A DNA stretch of 64,000 bases from Akkermansiaceae bacterium UBA1315 (GCA_002307065.1 DBTN01000010.1:50561-114560); one strand, 5' to 3'. Positions 43,410-52,156 are shown, counted from the stretch's first letter. Made by a program: numbers and translations. Notes: generated by a model not told the origin, from the sequence alone.

Positions 43410-44093
43410 ATGCAAAAAATACTGATTGTTGAGGACGAGCGGGACATCGCCGATCTCATCGGTTTCAATCTGCAACGTGCGGGTTACGAGGTTTTGAAGG
43501 CGCATGACGGCATCGCCGGCACGGAGATCGCCCTGCGCGACCGACCGGATCTCATCGTCCTGGATATCATGCTTCCCGGACGGGATGGCTACGCGGTGTT
43601 TCGAGAGCTTCGTCGTGATCCTCGTTCCGTAAACATCCCGGTCATCATGCTCACCGCCCGCGCGCAGACTGAAGATCGAATCCAAGGCCTTGAAACCGGT
43701 GCGGACGATTACCTCACCAAACCTTTCAGCCCGAAAGAACTTCTCCTCCGCATCCAAGCCGTACTGAAGCGCTCCGAAGTTGCCCCCGGCGCCGTGGAGT
43801 TCACTCACGGACCTTTTCGTTTCGACAAAAATGCGCTGAAGTTCTATCTCGATAACGAACCGGTCGATCTGACGTCCACCGAATTCAAGCTCCTGCTTTA
43901 TCTCTGCGAACGCTCCGGAAAACCCCAGGATCGCAATGACCTCCTGCGCACGGTCTGGGGTTACAGCGATGAAGTGCACAGCCGCACCCTCGACACCCAC
44001 ATGAAACGTCTCCGCCAGAAGCTCGGCATCCACGGCACCCTCGTCGAAACCATTCGTAACGTCGGCTACTGCGTTGGCTCCGTCACCGCATGA
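43410..44093 (+). CDS. phoB: PhoB-like response regulator
   Basis: An OmpR/PhoB-family regulator of 227 aa. The receiver has the acidic pair in VEDERDIA, the phospho-acceptor Asp in LIVLDIMLPGRDG, the switch Thr in MLTARAQ and Lys in TKPFSPKELLL. The C-terminal winged helix includes LTSTEFKLLLYLCERSGK and SRTLDTHMKRLRQKL. The next gene is its histidine kinase, starting inside the stop codon (ATGA). TAATAAT lies 7 bases before the ATG and may be a -10 element. The Pho assignment rests on similarity and kinase architecture; no pst genes are in the window. Confidence 0.88.
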   Translation: MQKILIVEDERDIADLIGFNLQRAGYEVLKAHDGIAGTEIALRDRPDLIVLDIMLPGRDGYAVFRELRRDPRSVNIPVIMLTARAQTEDRIQGLETGADDYLTKPFSPKELLLRIQAVLKRSEVAPGAVEFTHGPFRFDKNALKFYLDNEPVDLTSTEFKLLLYLCERSGKPQDRNDLLRTVWGYSDEVHSRTLDTHMKRLRQKLGIHGTLVETIRNVGYCVGSVTA

Positions 44094-45337
44094 TCGACGC
44101 GCTTATTATTTCAGGCATCTTCGTCGGCTTCGCAGCCATCGGAGTATTACTTTACCGCCTCCATCTGGCTCGCGCCGCGTTTGGCAAAGAGGTGGAAACC
44201 TGGCGCCTCAAACTCGATCACGATCTTCAACAAGCCCGTGACGAACGAAATCGCCTCCTCGATGCGCTGGGTGATGCTTTCCTCCTCGTTGACGCCGATG
44301 CGAATATCCGCTTCGCCAATCAAGCCGCGCTTTCGCTCTTCGGCGGCCGCGAACTCCTTGGCAGACCGGTCGGCGAAGCGTTTCTCGACCCTCGGCTCGC
44401 CGAAGCACTTCTGCGCTGCCTCGCGACCGGGCAACCGGTACAATCCAAAGTCGTCCTCCCCCAACAAACCTCCCCTCGTGGCAACCTCGAAACACGCGGC
44501 TTTAACGCGTGGGTCATCGATGCCGCACAACTGTCCGAAACCCCCGGGACAAACCCAACCACACGCGTAGTGATCCGTGACGTGACCTCCGAATATCAAC
44601 TCGATCAAATCCGAAAAGACTTCGTCGCCAACGCCTCGCACGAACTTCGGACCCCCCTTGCCATCATCAGCGGTTACCTTGAAAATCTGATCGATGACGG
44701 CATGGTCGAGGAACCGGAAATGGCACGACGTTTCCTTACCATCATGCGGAAACACACCGAACGGATCTCCCGCATCGTCGAAGACATGCTGGTCATTTCC
44801 CGACTGGAATCCGGCGAAGCAAGCGCGGTCAATATCGAGCCTTTCAAATTCCGTTCCTGCATCAACGACATCCTCGAACGGCTCGAGTCGATGATCCGCA
44901 ATCAGGAAGCCGAAGTCACTGTCACCCTTCCCGATCCTCTGATCGTGATCCATGGCGACCGGTTTTACTGGACGCAGGTTCTTTTTAATCTGGTCGAAAA
45001 CGCGCTGAAACAAAATCCCTACAAAGGGCTGCGGATCGAGATTGGTTGTGAAATCGCCGGGGAATCCATTCGCATCTGGATTTCCGACAACGGCGTCGGC
45101 ATCCCAAGCGCTGACCTTCCCCACATTTTCCGCCGCTTCTACCGCGTCGAAAAACATCACTCCCAACAGGAAATCAAAGGAACCGGTCTGGGCCTCTCGA
45201 TCGTCAAACGCGCCATCGAAGCTCACCACGGAACGATCGGCGTCACGTCCGTCCCCGGCCGCGAAACGAAATTCCTCATTACTATCCCGCGTGAACCGGC
45301 TGTTCAGGCGGTACTCCCTGCAGCGGCGATTCTCTAA
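44090..45337 (+). CDS. phoR: PhoR-like sensor histidine kinase
   Basis: A 415-aa membrane kinase with a single N-terminal helix (LIISGIFVGFAAIGVLLY), a PAS domain (about 55-130, LGDAFLLVDADANIRFANQA), the phosphorylated H-box ANASHELRTPLAIISGYLE, the N-box LVENALKQNP and ATP-lid motifs ISDNGVGIP and GTGLGLSIVKRAIEAHHG. There is almost no periplasmic part, as in PhoR. It overlaps the response regulator gene by 4 bases. PhoR normally senses phosphate through the Pst transporter. Confidence 0.9.
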   Translation: MIDALIISGIFVGFAAIGVLLYRLHLARAAFGKEVETWRLKLDHDLQQARDERNRLLDALGDAFLLVDADANIRFANQAALSLFGGRELLGRPVGEAFLDPRLAEALLRCLATGQPVQSKVVLPQQTSPRGNLETRGFNAWVIDAAQLSETPGTNPTTRVVIRDVTSEYQLDQIRKDFVANASHELRTPLAIISGYLENLIDDGMVEEPEMARRFLTIMRKHTERISRIVEDMLVISRLESGEASAVNIEPFKFRSCINDILERLESMIRNQEAEVTVTLPDPLIVIHGDRFYWTQVLFNLVENALKQNPYKGLRIEIGCEIAGESIRIWISDNGVGIPSADLPHIFRRFYRVEKHHSQQEIKGTGLGLSIVKRAIEAHHGTIGVTSVPGRETKFLITIPREPAVQAVLPAAAIL

Positions 45338-45393
45338 CCGGTTTCCGCCCGGCTTCCTTGACGACCGTTCCGGGCGACCGATAAGATGCCGAC

Positions 45394-45981
45394 ATGGCCA
45401 CGCCCCGAAAAATCGCGCTGTTCGGAGGCACCTTCGATCCGGTTCACCTCGGGCATATCCATCTCGCGATCCTCGCGAAAAACGCGCTGTCGCTCGATCA
45501 AGTCCGGTTTCTCCCCTGCCGTGTCTCGCCGCACAAAACCGGCAGTCATCCCACTAGCGGCGAGCACCGGTTGGAAATGCTCAAGCTCGCCACGGCGCAT
45601 CTGCGTTGGGCCTTCGTCGACGACTACGAACTGAAAAGCGAACAGCCATCTTTCTCCTATCAAACGGCCCAAGTGATGGCCAAGCGGTTCCCAAACGACC
45701 GGCTTTTCTGGATCATGGGCGGCGACCAATGGGACGCGTTGCCTCGCTGGGCGCATCCGGAAATCCTCGCCAAAACCGTCGAATTCATCGTCCTCGCCCG
45801 CGGCGAAAAACCGGTTCCACGAGAAGGTTACCGGTTGCACATCGTCCCCGGCACCCACCCCGGCTCCGCCACCGCCATCCGCGAAGCCACGCTCGCCGGT
45901 AGCACTGCCCCGCTCTGGCTCGACCCGGCTGTCGCCGACTGGATCCGAAAGCACCGACTCTATCAAAACGCCGCCGATTAA
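45394..45981 (+). CDS. nadD: nicotinate-nucleotide adenylyltransferase
   Basis: NadD adenylates nicotinate mononucleotide in NAD synthesis. The 195-aa product has the nucleotidyl-transferase start IALFGGTFDPVHLGHIHLA with the HxGH-type His pair, FLPCRVSPHK, and IMGGDQWDALPRW. The late ISxTxIR motif is represented by GSATAIREATL. Its TAA overlaps the TAA of the convergent ctaA gene. Together with nadK at 30.4 kb, two steps of NAD(P) synthesis are encoded in the window. Confidence 0.95.
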   Translation: MATPRKIALFGGTFDPVHLGHIHLAILAKNALSLDQVRFLPCRVSPHKTGSHPTSGEHRLEMLKLATAHLRWAFVDDYELKSEQPSFSYQTAQVMAKRFPNDRLFWIMGGDQWDALPRWAHPEILAKTVEFIVLARGEKPVPREGYRLHIVPGTHPGSATAIREATLAGSTAPLWLDPAVADWIRKHRLYQNAAD

Positions 45982-47027
45982 TTCGACCGACGCTCGCTCA
46001 GGCCAAACCACCACAAACTCACGAAAACCAGCAGCACCGCCGCCAAGCCGACGTGGAGAACTTGCACCCATTCGTAGATGTGGATTTGTGACATCACCAC
46101 TCCGAGCACCATCTGTGCGAGGACGATCCCGAGCACCACTCGCTCCACTTTTCCAGGGCCGCCGACGCGGTGACGTTTTGTCAAAATCCAACCCCATACC
46201 GCGGCGATCAAAACCACCCACGAGAAACTCCGGTGCGCGAGATATTTCCACGAATTTTCCAACTCGCCGATCCACTCGGAACGTGGCGAATTGAGGTGCG
46301 ACTTCGCGAGTTCATCCGTCATTTCGCGAACTTGCGCCCCGATGATTCCTTCTGACACGACGATCACTAACAAAAGGCCGACCATCCTTTTCAGCGAACC
46401 GGTCGCGTTCGATTCGATCCGCCACGGCGTATCCGTTCCGCGCCAGACGCAATACACTTGGAGCACGATCAGTAACATCGCCAGCGCAAGATGAGTGGTT
46501 AAAACCCCCGGTTTCAATCCGCTGTAAACGACACGAGCGCCCATCCACGCGTTGATCAGAACGATCACCAACGAGCCAAAGGCCAACCAAAAAACCAGCG
46601 GTCGTTTTTCCCTCTGCCAAAACGCCGCGATGAAGGTCGCCAAGCTGAAAAATCCCACTGGCAAACTCGTCAACCGGTTGAAGAATTCCGTCCACACATG
46701 ACGTGGATTGAACTCCGCGCGCAAACTTTCCTTGGTGATCAACGACGGATCACGACCCATCCGCTCGGCCTTGTGCTGAAATTTCTCAATCGGCAATTTG
46801 TCAAAATCCACCTCTTCCACCGATGTCGGAGGAATCAGACAGCCCCAGCATGTCGGCCAATCCGGGCACCCCATCCCCGCACCCGTCACCCGGACAATCG
46901 CTCCAACGAAAATCAAAAGGAGCACTGAAACCAATGCCGCCGTCGCCAGTTTTTGAAAACCCGTCATCCGCATCCGCGGACCATGCCGCTCGCAACCGGT
47001 ATTTCCAGCGCAATTCGTGAAATTCAT
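45978..47027 (-). CDS. ctaA: heme A synthase (CtaA/COX15)
   Basis: An integral membrane protein of about 349 aa with eight predicted helices, which oxidises heme O to heme A for cytochrome c oxidase. Signatures are VGAIVRVTGAGMGCPDWPTC, FFNRLTSLPVGFFSLATF, THLALAMLLIVLQ, the His in LAHRSFSWVVLIA and the last helix with LHVGLAAVLLVF. The four conserved histidines expected for heme binding are visible in these helices. ATG 47027 (MNFTNCAGN) was chosen, with ATG 46973 (MRMTGFQ) and 47084 as alternatives. It implies aerobic respiration with an aa3-type oxidase. Confidence 0.92.
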   Translation of the reverse strand: MNFTNCAGNTGCERHGPRMRMTGFQKLATAALVSVLLLIFVGAIVRVTGAGMGCPDWPTCWGCLIPPTSVEEVDFDKLPIEKFQHKAERMGRDPSLITKESLRAEFNPRHVWTEFFNRLTSLPVGFFSLATFIAAFWQREKRPLVFWLAFGSLVIVLINAWMGARVVYSGLKPGVLTTHLALAMLLIVLQVYCVWRGTDTPWRIESNATGSLKRMVGLLLVIVVSEGIIGAQVREMTDELAKSHLNSPRSEWIGELENSWKYLAHRSFSWVVLIAAVWGWILTKRHRVGGPGKVERVVLGIVLAQMVLGVVMSQIHIYEWVQVLHVGLAAVLLVFVSLWWFGLSERRSN

Positions 47028-47071
47028 GCAACCCGCTTGCAATAGCCCACCAATGACGACACTTTCACCCC

Positions 47072-47509
47072 GTGCGCGGCTCACCCCTGATCCGATTTTT
47101 CCTACTTTTCATCGCCCTCGTCTTCGCGGGCGTCGGACTGATGCGACTGACGTCCACAAAAGTCTCCGCAAAACCGATCTCCGAAAAACCCGCAGAAAAA
47201 CCGGTCGTCGCAGACAGCACCCCCTATCATTTGATCCTGTCATCCGAAGCTGCTGAAATCCTGATCGACACCGGAATCGAACCGGTCTTGCGGCCCACTC
47301 CAACCGGTTCATCAATCTCAGGAAATCTCGCTCTCGATCCCAAAAATCCGCATTTCTCGATTTCTGTTCGCTGGAAACAACCCACTGCCGGGGAGCATCG
47401 GTTTGCGAAAATCACTCTCGAACCTGCCGGTCAGCCGACCTTTACCCACGTCTTCGACTCGTCAGGAGACATCGATGAACTCCTCGAACTTCCCCTCGCC
47501 CATGAGTGA
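47072..47509 (+). CDS. membrane-anchored protein of unknown function upstream of a metal ABC transporter
   Basis: A 145-aa protein with an N-terminal signal anchor (IRFFLLFIALVFAGVGLM) and a soluble, beta-rich C-terminal part (SISGNLALDPKNPHFSISVRWKQ in two pieces). The start is GTG 47072; the ctaA ATG on the other strand is 44 bases away, so the region is a tight divergent promoter. The end overlaps the ABC ATPase gene by 8 bases, which implies coupling to the transporter. It is too short and lacks the His ligands for a normal metal-binding lipoprotein. Confidence 0.6.
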   Translation: MRGSPLIRFFLLFIALVFAGVGLMRLTSTKVSAKPISEKPAEKPVVADSTPYHLILSSEAAEILIDTGIEPVLRPTPTGSSISGNLALDPKNPHFSISVRWKQPTAGEHRFAKITLEPAGQPTFTHVFDSSGDIDELLELPLAHE

Positions 47510-48260
47510 AATCCATCATGACTGTTGCGCTCATCACAGCCAGCATCACGAACTGGTGATTCAGAATCTCTCGGTTTCCTATCGGCGAGTTCTGGCTCTC
47601 GACCAAGTTTCGCTCGCCACGTCATGCGGCCACCGGGTCGCCCTGATCGGACCGAACGGCGCGGGAAAAAGCACACTTTTAAAAGCAATCGCTGGCCTCG
47701 TCCCTCGCGAAGCCGGCACCATCCGCTGGCGCGGCACCGCCGTGAAAAAGTGGTCCCGTGAATTTGCCTATCTGCCCCAGCGCGAAGAAGTCGATTGGTC
47801 ATTTCCGATCACCGTCCGCGGTTTGGTGGAAATGGGCCGTTATCCGCAAACCGGTTGGTGGCGGAAATTTTCGCGAGCAGACGCCGAAGCGGTCGATCGC
47901 GCGATCGATTCGCTCGCTCTCAACGATTTGCAAAACCGCCAGATCCGCGAGCTTTCCGGCGGTCAGCAGCAGCGCGCGTTTCTGGCCCGCGCTCTCGCCC
48001 AAGAAGCTCACGTGCTTTTGCTCGACGAACCTTTCACCGGCTTGGACCGAAACGCTTCCCACCTTCTCGGCGATCTTTTGGCGAAACTCGCCCTGGAAGG
48101 CCGCCTGGTGATCGCGTCCCATCACGACCTCAACACCGTGCCCCACCTTTTTGACGAAACGCTGGTGCTTGCCACCAAACCTCTCGGATTCGGCCCGGTC
48201 GAGGAAATCCTGACGCCGGAACTCATCGCCCGCACCTTTCACGAACCGATCGCACACTGA
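47502..48260 (+). CDS. zinc/manganese-type ABC transporter ATPase
   Basis: A 252-aa ABC ATPase of the ZnuC/MntB group with Walker A GPNGAGKSTLLKAIAG, signature ELSGGQQQRAFLARALAQ, Walker B VLLLDEPFTGLD and switch His in VIASHHDLN. The YLPQREEVDWSFPITV Q-loop segment is characteristic of metal-type importers. The N-terminus is rich in His and Cys (EIHHDCCAHHSQHH), a possible metal sensor. ATG 47502 overlaps the preceding gene; an in-frame ATG at 47475 is an alternative. The permease follows after 4 bases. Confidence 0.92.
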   Translation: MSEIHHDCCAHHSQHHELVIQNLSVSYRRVLALDQVSLATSCGHRVALIGPNGAGKSTLLKAIAGLVPREAGTIRWRGTAVKKWSREFAYLPQREEVDWSFPITVRGLVEMGRYPQTGWWRKFSRADAEAVDRAIDSLALNDLQNRQIRELSGGQQQRAFLARALAQEAHVLLLDEPFTGLDRNASHLLGDLLAKLALEGRLVIASHHDLNTVPHLFDETLVLATKPLGFGPVEEILTPELIARTFHEPIAH

Positions 48261-48264
48261 ACTT

Positions 48265-49104
48265 GTGGACTTCGAACTTCTTTCCAATCCATTTTACCAA
48301 CGCGCACTCGCTGCCGCCGGTTTCATCGGTTTCGCCAACGGCTTTTTCAGCGGATTCGTGGTGCTCCGCCGCAACGCACTTTCGGTTTCCGCGCTTTCCC
48401 ACACGATGCTGCCGGGAATCGCTCTTGGGATTTTCCTGACCGGTGCACTCAGTCAATGGAACGCGTTTCTCGGTGCGCTTTTCGCCGCGTTGTTGGTCGG
48501 CCTCGGTTCGGTCGCGGTCGCTCGCGGAAACCGGGTTGAGCAAGGAACTGCGCTGGCCGTCCTTTACACCGCCGCCTTCGCCGCCGGAATCGCGCTTTTG
48601 CCGAAACTCGACACACGCCAGGAATTGGAGCACTGGCTTTTTGGCGACATCATCGCCGTCGGAAACACGGATCTGTGGATCGCGTTTGCAATCGGCACGT
48701 TTACCTTGCTGATCACGAATTTGCTGATGCGGCCGATTTTGCTGACGCTTTTCGAACCAAACGTCGCCGCCGCTCAGGGCGTGCCGGTTCGGATGATCCA
48801 ATATCTCGTTTTTGCGCTGCTGGTCTTGGCGCTGGTTTCGTCGCTTCAGGCGGTTGGCTGTGTCCTCTCCGTCGGATTGCTCGTCACTCCGGCGGCGACC
48901 GTTTCGCTTTTGACCGACCGGACATCCGCACTTTTTTGGGGCGGCGGATTGATCGGCGGCGTGGGATCGATCCTTGCGGTTCTGCTGTCGGGAAAATTGG
49001 GGATCACGCCCGGGCCAGCGATCGTGATCGTGCTCGGACTGATGTTTATCGCCGCTTACCTTTTCAGTCCGAAATACGGTCTGCTCGCGCCGAAATCTCG
49101 ATAA
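48265..49104 (+). CDS. zinc/manganese-type ABC transporter permease
   Basis: A 279-aa inner-membrane protein of the ABC-3 (ZnuB/MntB) family with eight or nine hydrophobic helices. Family landmarks are GFANGFFSGFVVLRRNALSV and the following SHTMLPGIALG, then EHWLFGDI and VGCVLSVGLLVTPAATVSLL. The start is GTG 48265. No periplasmic binding protein is encoded in this cluster, so that component must be elsewhere. A 15-base tandem repeat follows the stop codon. Confidence 0.92.
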   Translation: MDFELLSNPFYQRALAAAGFIGFANGFFSGFVVLRRNALSVSALSHTMLPGIALGIFLTGALSQWNAFLGALFAALLVGLGSVAVARGNRVEQGTALAVLYTAAFAAGIALLPKLDTRQELEHWLFGDIIAVGNTDLWIAFAIGTFTLLITNLLMRPILLTLFEPNVAAAQGVPVRMIQYLVFALLVLALVSSLQAVGCVLSVGLLVTPAATVSLLTDRTSALFWGGGLIGGVGSILAVLLSGKLGITPGPAIVIVLGLMFIAAYLFSPKYGLLAPKSR

Positions 49105-49118
49105 CTCCCCGATTTCCC

Positions 49119-49163
49119 CAAACCGGTATCGTCCAAACCGGTATCGTCCAAACCGGTCTGTCC
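49119..49163. repeat. tandem 15-bp repeat, about three copies
   Basis: CAAACCGGTATCGTC occurs twice in direct tandem and is followed by a third, diverged copy (CAAACCGGTCTGTC). Each unit contains the ACCGGT palindrome. It lies between the permease stop and the terminator of rplT. It could be a protein-binding array or slippage of the genome-wide repeat. Confidence 0.85.
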
Positions 49164-49165
49164 GG

Positions 49166-49202
49166 ACAAAAAAAACCGCCGCTTGGCGAACCAAGCGACG
49201 GT
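49166..49202 (-). terminator. rho-independent terminator of rpmI-rplT
   Basis: ACCGCCGCTTGG (49175-49186) pairs with CCAAGCGACGGT (49191-49202), with one mismatch, around a CGAA tetraloop. On the minus strand it is followed by a run of eight T. It lies 26 bases beyond the rplT stop. Confidence 0.93.
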
Positions 49203-49227
49203 GTGATTTTCAGTTTCGATCCGTAGA

Positions 49228-49611
49228 TCAAGCGGTCTTCGCTTTCTCAGCTTTCGCTTCGAGAGCTTTCTTCGCTTGAGCAACGATGGCCGAAAACGCG
49301 GCAGGATCGGTGATCGCAATGTCCGAAAGGATCTTGCGGTCCGCTTCGATACCGGCGGCCTTCAAGCCTTCGATGAAACGGGAGTAGGTCATGTCTTCGT
49401 TACGGCACGCAGCGTTGATACGCTGAGTCCAGAGACGACGGAATTGGCCCTTCCGTTTTTTCCGGTCCCGATACTCATAGGTCATCGCCTTGCGGACAGC
49501 GTCCTTGGCGTAACGGAAGAGTTTCGAGCGGAAACCGCGGAATCCCTTGGCACGAAGCAGCGTGCGCTTACGACGCGCGCGGCTGGCCGGTGAATTGGTT
49601 GCACGTGGCAT
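49228..49611 (-). CDS. rplT: 50S ribosomal protein L20
   Basis: L20 is needed for early assembly of the 50S subunit and can repress its own operon. The 127-aa product starts MPRATNSPASRARRKRTLLR and includes AKGFRGFRSKLFRYAKDAV, RDRKKRKGQFRRLWTQRINA and YSRFIEGLKAAGIE, all standard. The tail is Ala/Lys-rich (KALEAKAEKAKTA). It lies 137 bases downstream of rpmI, a wider gap than usual, with a hairpin between. Confidence 0.97.
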   Translation of the reverse strand: MPRATNSPASRARRKRTLLRAKGFRGFRSKLFRYAKDAVRKAMTYEYRDRKKRKGQFRRLWTQRINAACRNEDMTYSRFIEGLKAAGIEADRKILSDIAITDPAAFSAIVAQAKKALEAKAEKAKTA

Positions 49612-49704
49612 TTTGTATTTTCAGTTTGAACAGACCGTTGTTTTCATTTCCTTCCGCAGTCTCGACTGTTCTTGTCTCCCTCGCGGGATCAGGCTGCGTA
49701 AAGG

Positions 49705-49723
49705 CCGTCCGATTAGCGGACGG
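49705..49723 (-). promoter_or_regulatory. hairpin in the rpmI-rplT spacer
   Basis: CCGTCCG (49705-49711) pairs with CGGACGG (49717-49723) around a 5-base loop. It stands between rpmI and rplT, where a partial terminator, an RNA-processing site or a site for L20 autoregulation could sit. On the minus strand it is followed by only a short T run (CCTTTAC), so it is not a strong terminator. Confidence 0.5.
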
Positions 49724-49748
49724 AGCTATTATTCGTTACCGATTCTAA

Positions 49749-49961
49749 TTACCGGGAGAAAGGAAGATTCTCTCTGACGTTTCGAAGGTCAGCATCGGAG
49801 ACGAGAGCAGCTTGCCCAAGACGACGCTTGCGCTTGCTGTTCTTGCCTTGCAACAAGTGGCGAGCCCCTTGTTTACGACGAAGAATTTTCCCTGTCCCAG
49901 TGACTTTGAAACGCTTGGCAACGGCTTTCCGTGTTTTTGCTTTTCCTCCGACTCTTGGCAT
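49749..49961 (-). CDS. rpmI: 50S ribosomal protein L35
   Basis: A 70-aa basic protein with the L35 pattern: MPRVGGKAKTRKAVAKRFKV, TGTGKILRRKQGARHLLQGK and NSKRKRRLGQ. The usual upstream infC gene is not here; instead the region upstream (49962-50091) is a divergent promoter region facing the helicase gene. So rpmI-rplT is separated from infC in this genome. Confidence 0.96.
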   Translation of the reverse strand: MPRVGGKAKTRKAVAKRFKVTGTGKILRRKQGARHLLQGKNSKRKRRLGQAALVSDADLRNVRENLPFSR

Positions 49962-50091
49962 GGGACGGGCAAACTAGGGACCGGCGACCCGATGACAAGC
50001 CAAAAGTGATCTATTTAAGATAATTTAATCGTTCCTGAAACTCGCTTTCCTCTGGCCACAAGGACCGGCTCACGCTTCCATCCGCCTTCCG

Positions 50092-52098
50092 ATGGCCAAC
50101 GCCTTTTCATTCGATTCCCTGAACCAAGCGCAACGCGAAGCCGTTGGAGCGCTCGACGGACCGGTCATGATCCTCGCCGGTGCAGGAACCGGTAAAACCC
50201 GGACCGTCACCTGTCGAATCGCCCACATGCTGGAAAAACGCATTCCGGCTTCGGAAATTCTCGCCGTCACTTTCACCAACAAGGCGGCCAGTGAAATGCG
50301 CGAACGGATCGGCGGCATGGTTTCGAAAAAAGCAGCAGCCGCCATGACCGTCTGCACGTTCCACTCGCTCTGCGTTCGCTTGCTGCGCGGCGGTATCGAC
50401 CGGCTCGGTTATAAGAAAAATTTCTCGATCTGTTCTCACTCGGATCAGGTCGGCATGATGAAGCAACTTCTCGTCCGCAAAGGCGGCTCGGATGAAAAGG
50501 TGAAACCGGACGAAGTCCTCTCAGCCATTTCCAAAGCGAAAAACAAAGGCATCGAGCCGGGTGACCTCGAAGATGATTATTTCGCGAATCTCGCCGTCGC
50601 CTATCAAAACGAATTACGCGCTCAGAATGCGGTGGATTTCGACGACCTGCTTTTGCTGGGTGAAAAAATCCTCCGCGAGAACCCTGACGTCCGCGACATG
50701 TTTCGCCAGCAATACAAACGCGTCACGGTCGATGAGTTCCAGGACACGAACTCGCTGCAGATGCAACTCGTCCAGCAGCTCGTCGGCGAACCGTATCACG
50801 TTTGCGTCGTCGGCGATGACGATCAATCGATCTACGGCTGGCGCGGCGCGGAAGTGGCGAACATTTTGCAGTTCGAAAAATTTTTCCCGAATCCGAAGAT
50901 CATCCGCTTGGAGGAGAATTACCGATCCACCCACGCCGTCCTTCACACCGCAAACAGTCTGATCAAACACAACGTCGGCCGACGTGAAAAAATCCTTCGC
51001 TCGACCCGCGGAAACGGTGACCCGGTTCGCATCGTCGCCATGCCCGGCGACAATGAAGAGGCCGAATTCATCGCCGAAGAAATCATGGCGGAAAAAGGCG
51101 CGATCGGCCGGCAATGGGAAGACTTCGCCGTCCTTTTCCGCACCAACGGCCAGAGCCGAAAACTTGAACTCGCATTCCGGGAACGGAAAATCCCCTACCG
51201 GATGGTGGGCGCGCAAAGTTTCTACGATCGTCGCGAAGTCCGCGACATCCTCGCCTACGCTCAACTGCTCGTCTCACCCGACGCGGACGTTCCGCTGCTC
51301 CGAATCCTCAACGCACCGAACCGGGGCATTGGGCAATCGACTGCGGTCCTCGCCACCGAATGGAGTCGGGAACATCACGAATCCGTCTGGCAAGCTCTGT
51401 GTGATCCGGAATTCACCGACACGCTCGGCCCCAAGGCGCGCACCTCCGTGCAGGAGTTTATCGCTCTGATCGCTGGCGCGAAAAACCGGATCGATTTGGA
51501 AAAACAAAATCCCGCCGACGTTCTCGATGCCCTCATCAAGGAAATGGAATATCTCCCCTGGATCGAGCGCGCTTGCAAAACGGATAGCGAACGCCAACAG
51601 CGCGGCGAAGGGATTTTCAGCGTGGTCGACAGCTTGCGCAAACACGTTGAAAAAGGGAAAAACCTGCAGTCGTTTCTCGATGACTCGGCCCTCGCTTCGG
51701 ACCGCGAGGATGATGATCTGGAAAAAAAACAAGGGGCGACGCTGATCACGCTTCATGCATCGAAAGGCCTCGAATTCCCCATCGTGTTCCTCGTCGGACT
51801 TGAAGAAGGATTTCTCCCTCACAGCCGCAGCATCGTCGAAGGGACGAAAGACGAAGAGCGCCGGTTGTTATACGTCGGCATCACCCGCGCCCAGGATCAA
51901 TTGACAATGACCTATTGCTCCAAACGCCTGAAATGGGGTCAGGAAACCGGTTGCCAGCCCAGCAGCTTCATCGGCGAGTTGGATGACGAACACCTCAACC
52001 ACACGACCTATGATGACATCCTCGGCGCCGCACCAAGCACCGACGAACTCGACAATTTTTTCGGCGGACTCAAGGGGCTGTTAGGCGATGTCGAGTAG
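50092..52098 (+). CDS. uvrD: UvrD/PcrA/Rep-type SF1A DNA helicase
   Basis: A 668-aa 3'-to-5' helicase used in repair and in clearing replication forks. Helicase motifs in order are LNQAQREAV (Q motif), AGAGTGKTRTVTCRI (I), FTNKAASEMRERI (Ia), VDEFQDTNSLQ (II), GDDDQSIYGWRGAE (III), LEENYRSTHAVL (IV), TLHASKGLEFPIVF (V) and LLYVGITRAQDQL (VI). It is slightly shorter than E. coli UvrD and closest in layout to PcrA/Rep. No LexA box is seen upstream. The start ATG gives MANAFSFDSLNQAQ. Confidence 0.94.
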   Translation: MANAFSFDSLNQAQREAVGALDGPVMILAGAGTGKTRTVTCRIAHMLEKRIPASEILAVTFTNKAASEMRERIGGMVSKKAAAAMTVCTFHSLCVRLLRGGIDRLGYKKNFSICSHSDQVGMMKQLLVRKGGSDEKVKPDEVLSAISKAKNKGIEPGDLEDDYFANLAVAYQNELRAQNAVDFDDLLLLGEKILRENPDVRDMFRQQYKRVTVDEFQDTNSLQMQLVQQLVGEPYHVCVVGDDDQSIYGWRGAEVANILQFEKFFPNPKIIRLEENYRSTHAVLHTANSLIKHNVGRREKILRSTRGNGDPVRIVAMPGDNEEAEFIAEEIMAEKGAIGRQWEDFAVLFRTNGQSRKLELAFRERKIPYRMVGAQSFYDRREVRDILAYAQLLVSPDADVPLLRILNAPNRGIGQSTAVLATEWSREHHESVWQALCDPEFTDTLGPKARTSVQEFIALIAGAKNRIDLEKQNPADVLDALIKEMEYLPWIERACKTDSERQQRGEGIFSVVDSLRKHVEKGKNLQSFLDDSALASDREDDDLEKKQGATLITLHASKGLEFPIVFLVGLEEGFLPHSRSIVEGTKDEERRLLYVGITRAQDQLTMTYCSKRLKWGQETGCQPSSFIGELDDEHLNHTTYDDILGAAPSTDELDNFFGGLKGLLGDVE

Positions 52099-52156
52099 GG
52101 ACACTCCCGAGCGATTCGATAGGGCACTTAAGAATAAAGTAGGGACAGGAGTGTGC

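Noticed and set aside
44147..45229. 360-codon minus-strand frame opposite the histidine kinase
   Set aside because: It is a complement shadow of a gene with all kinase boxes.
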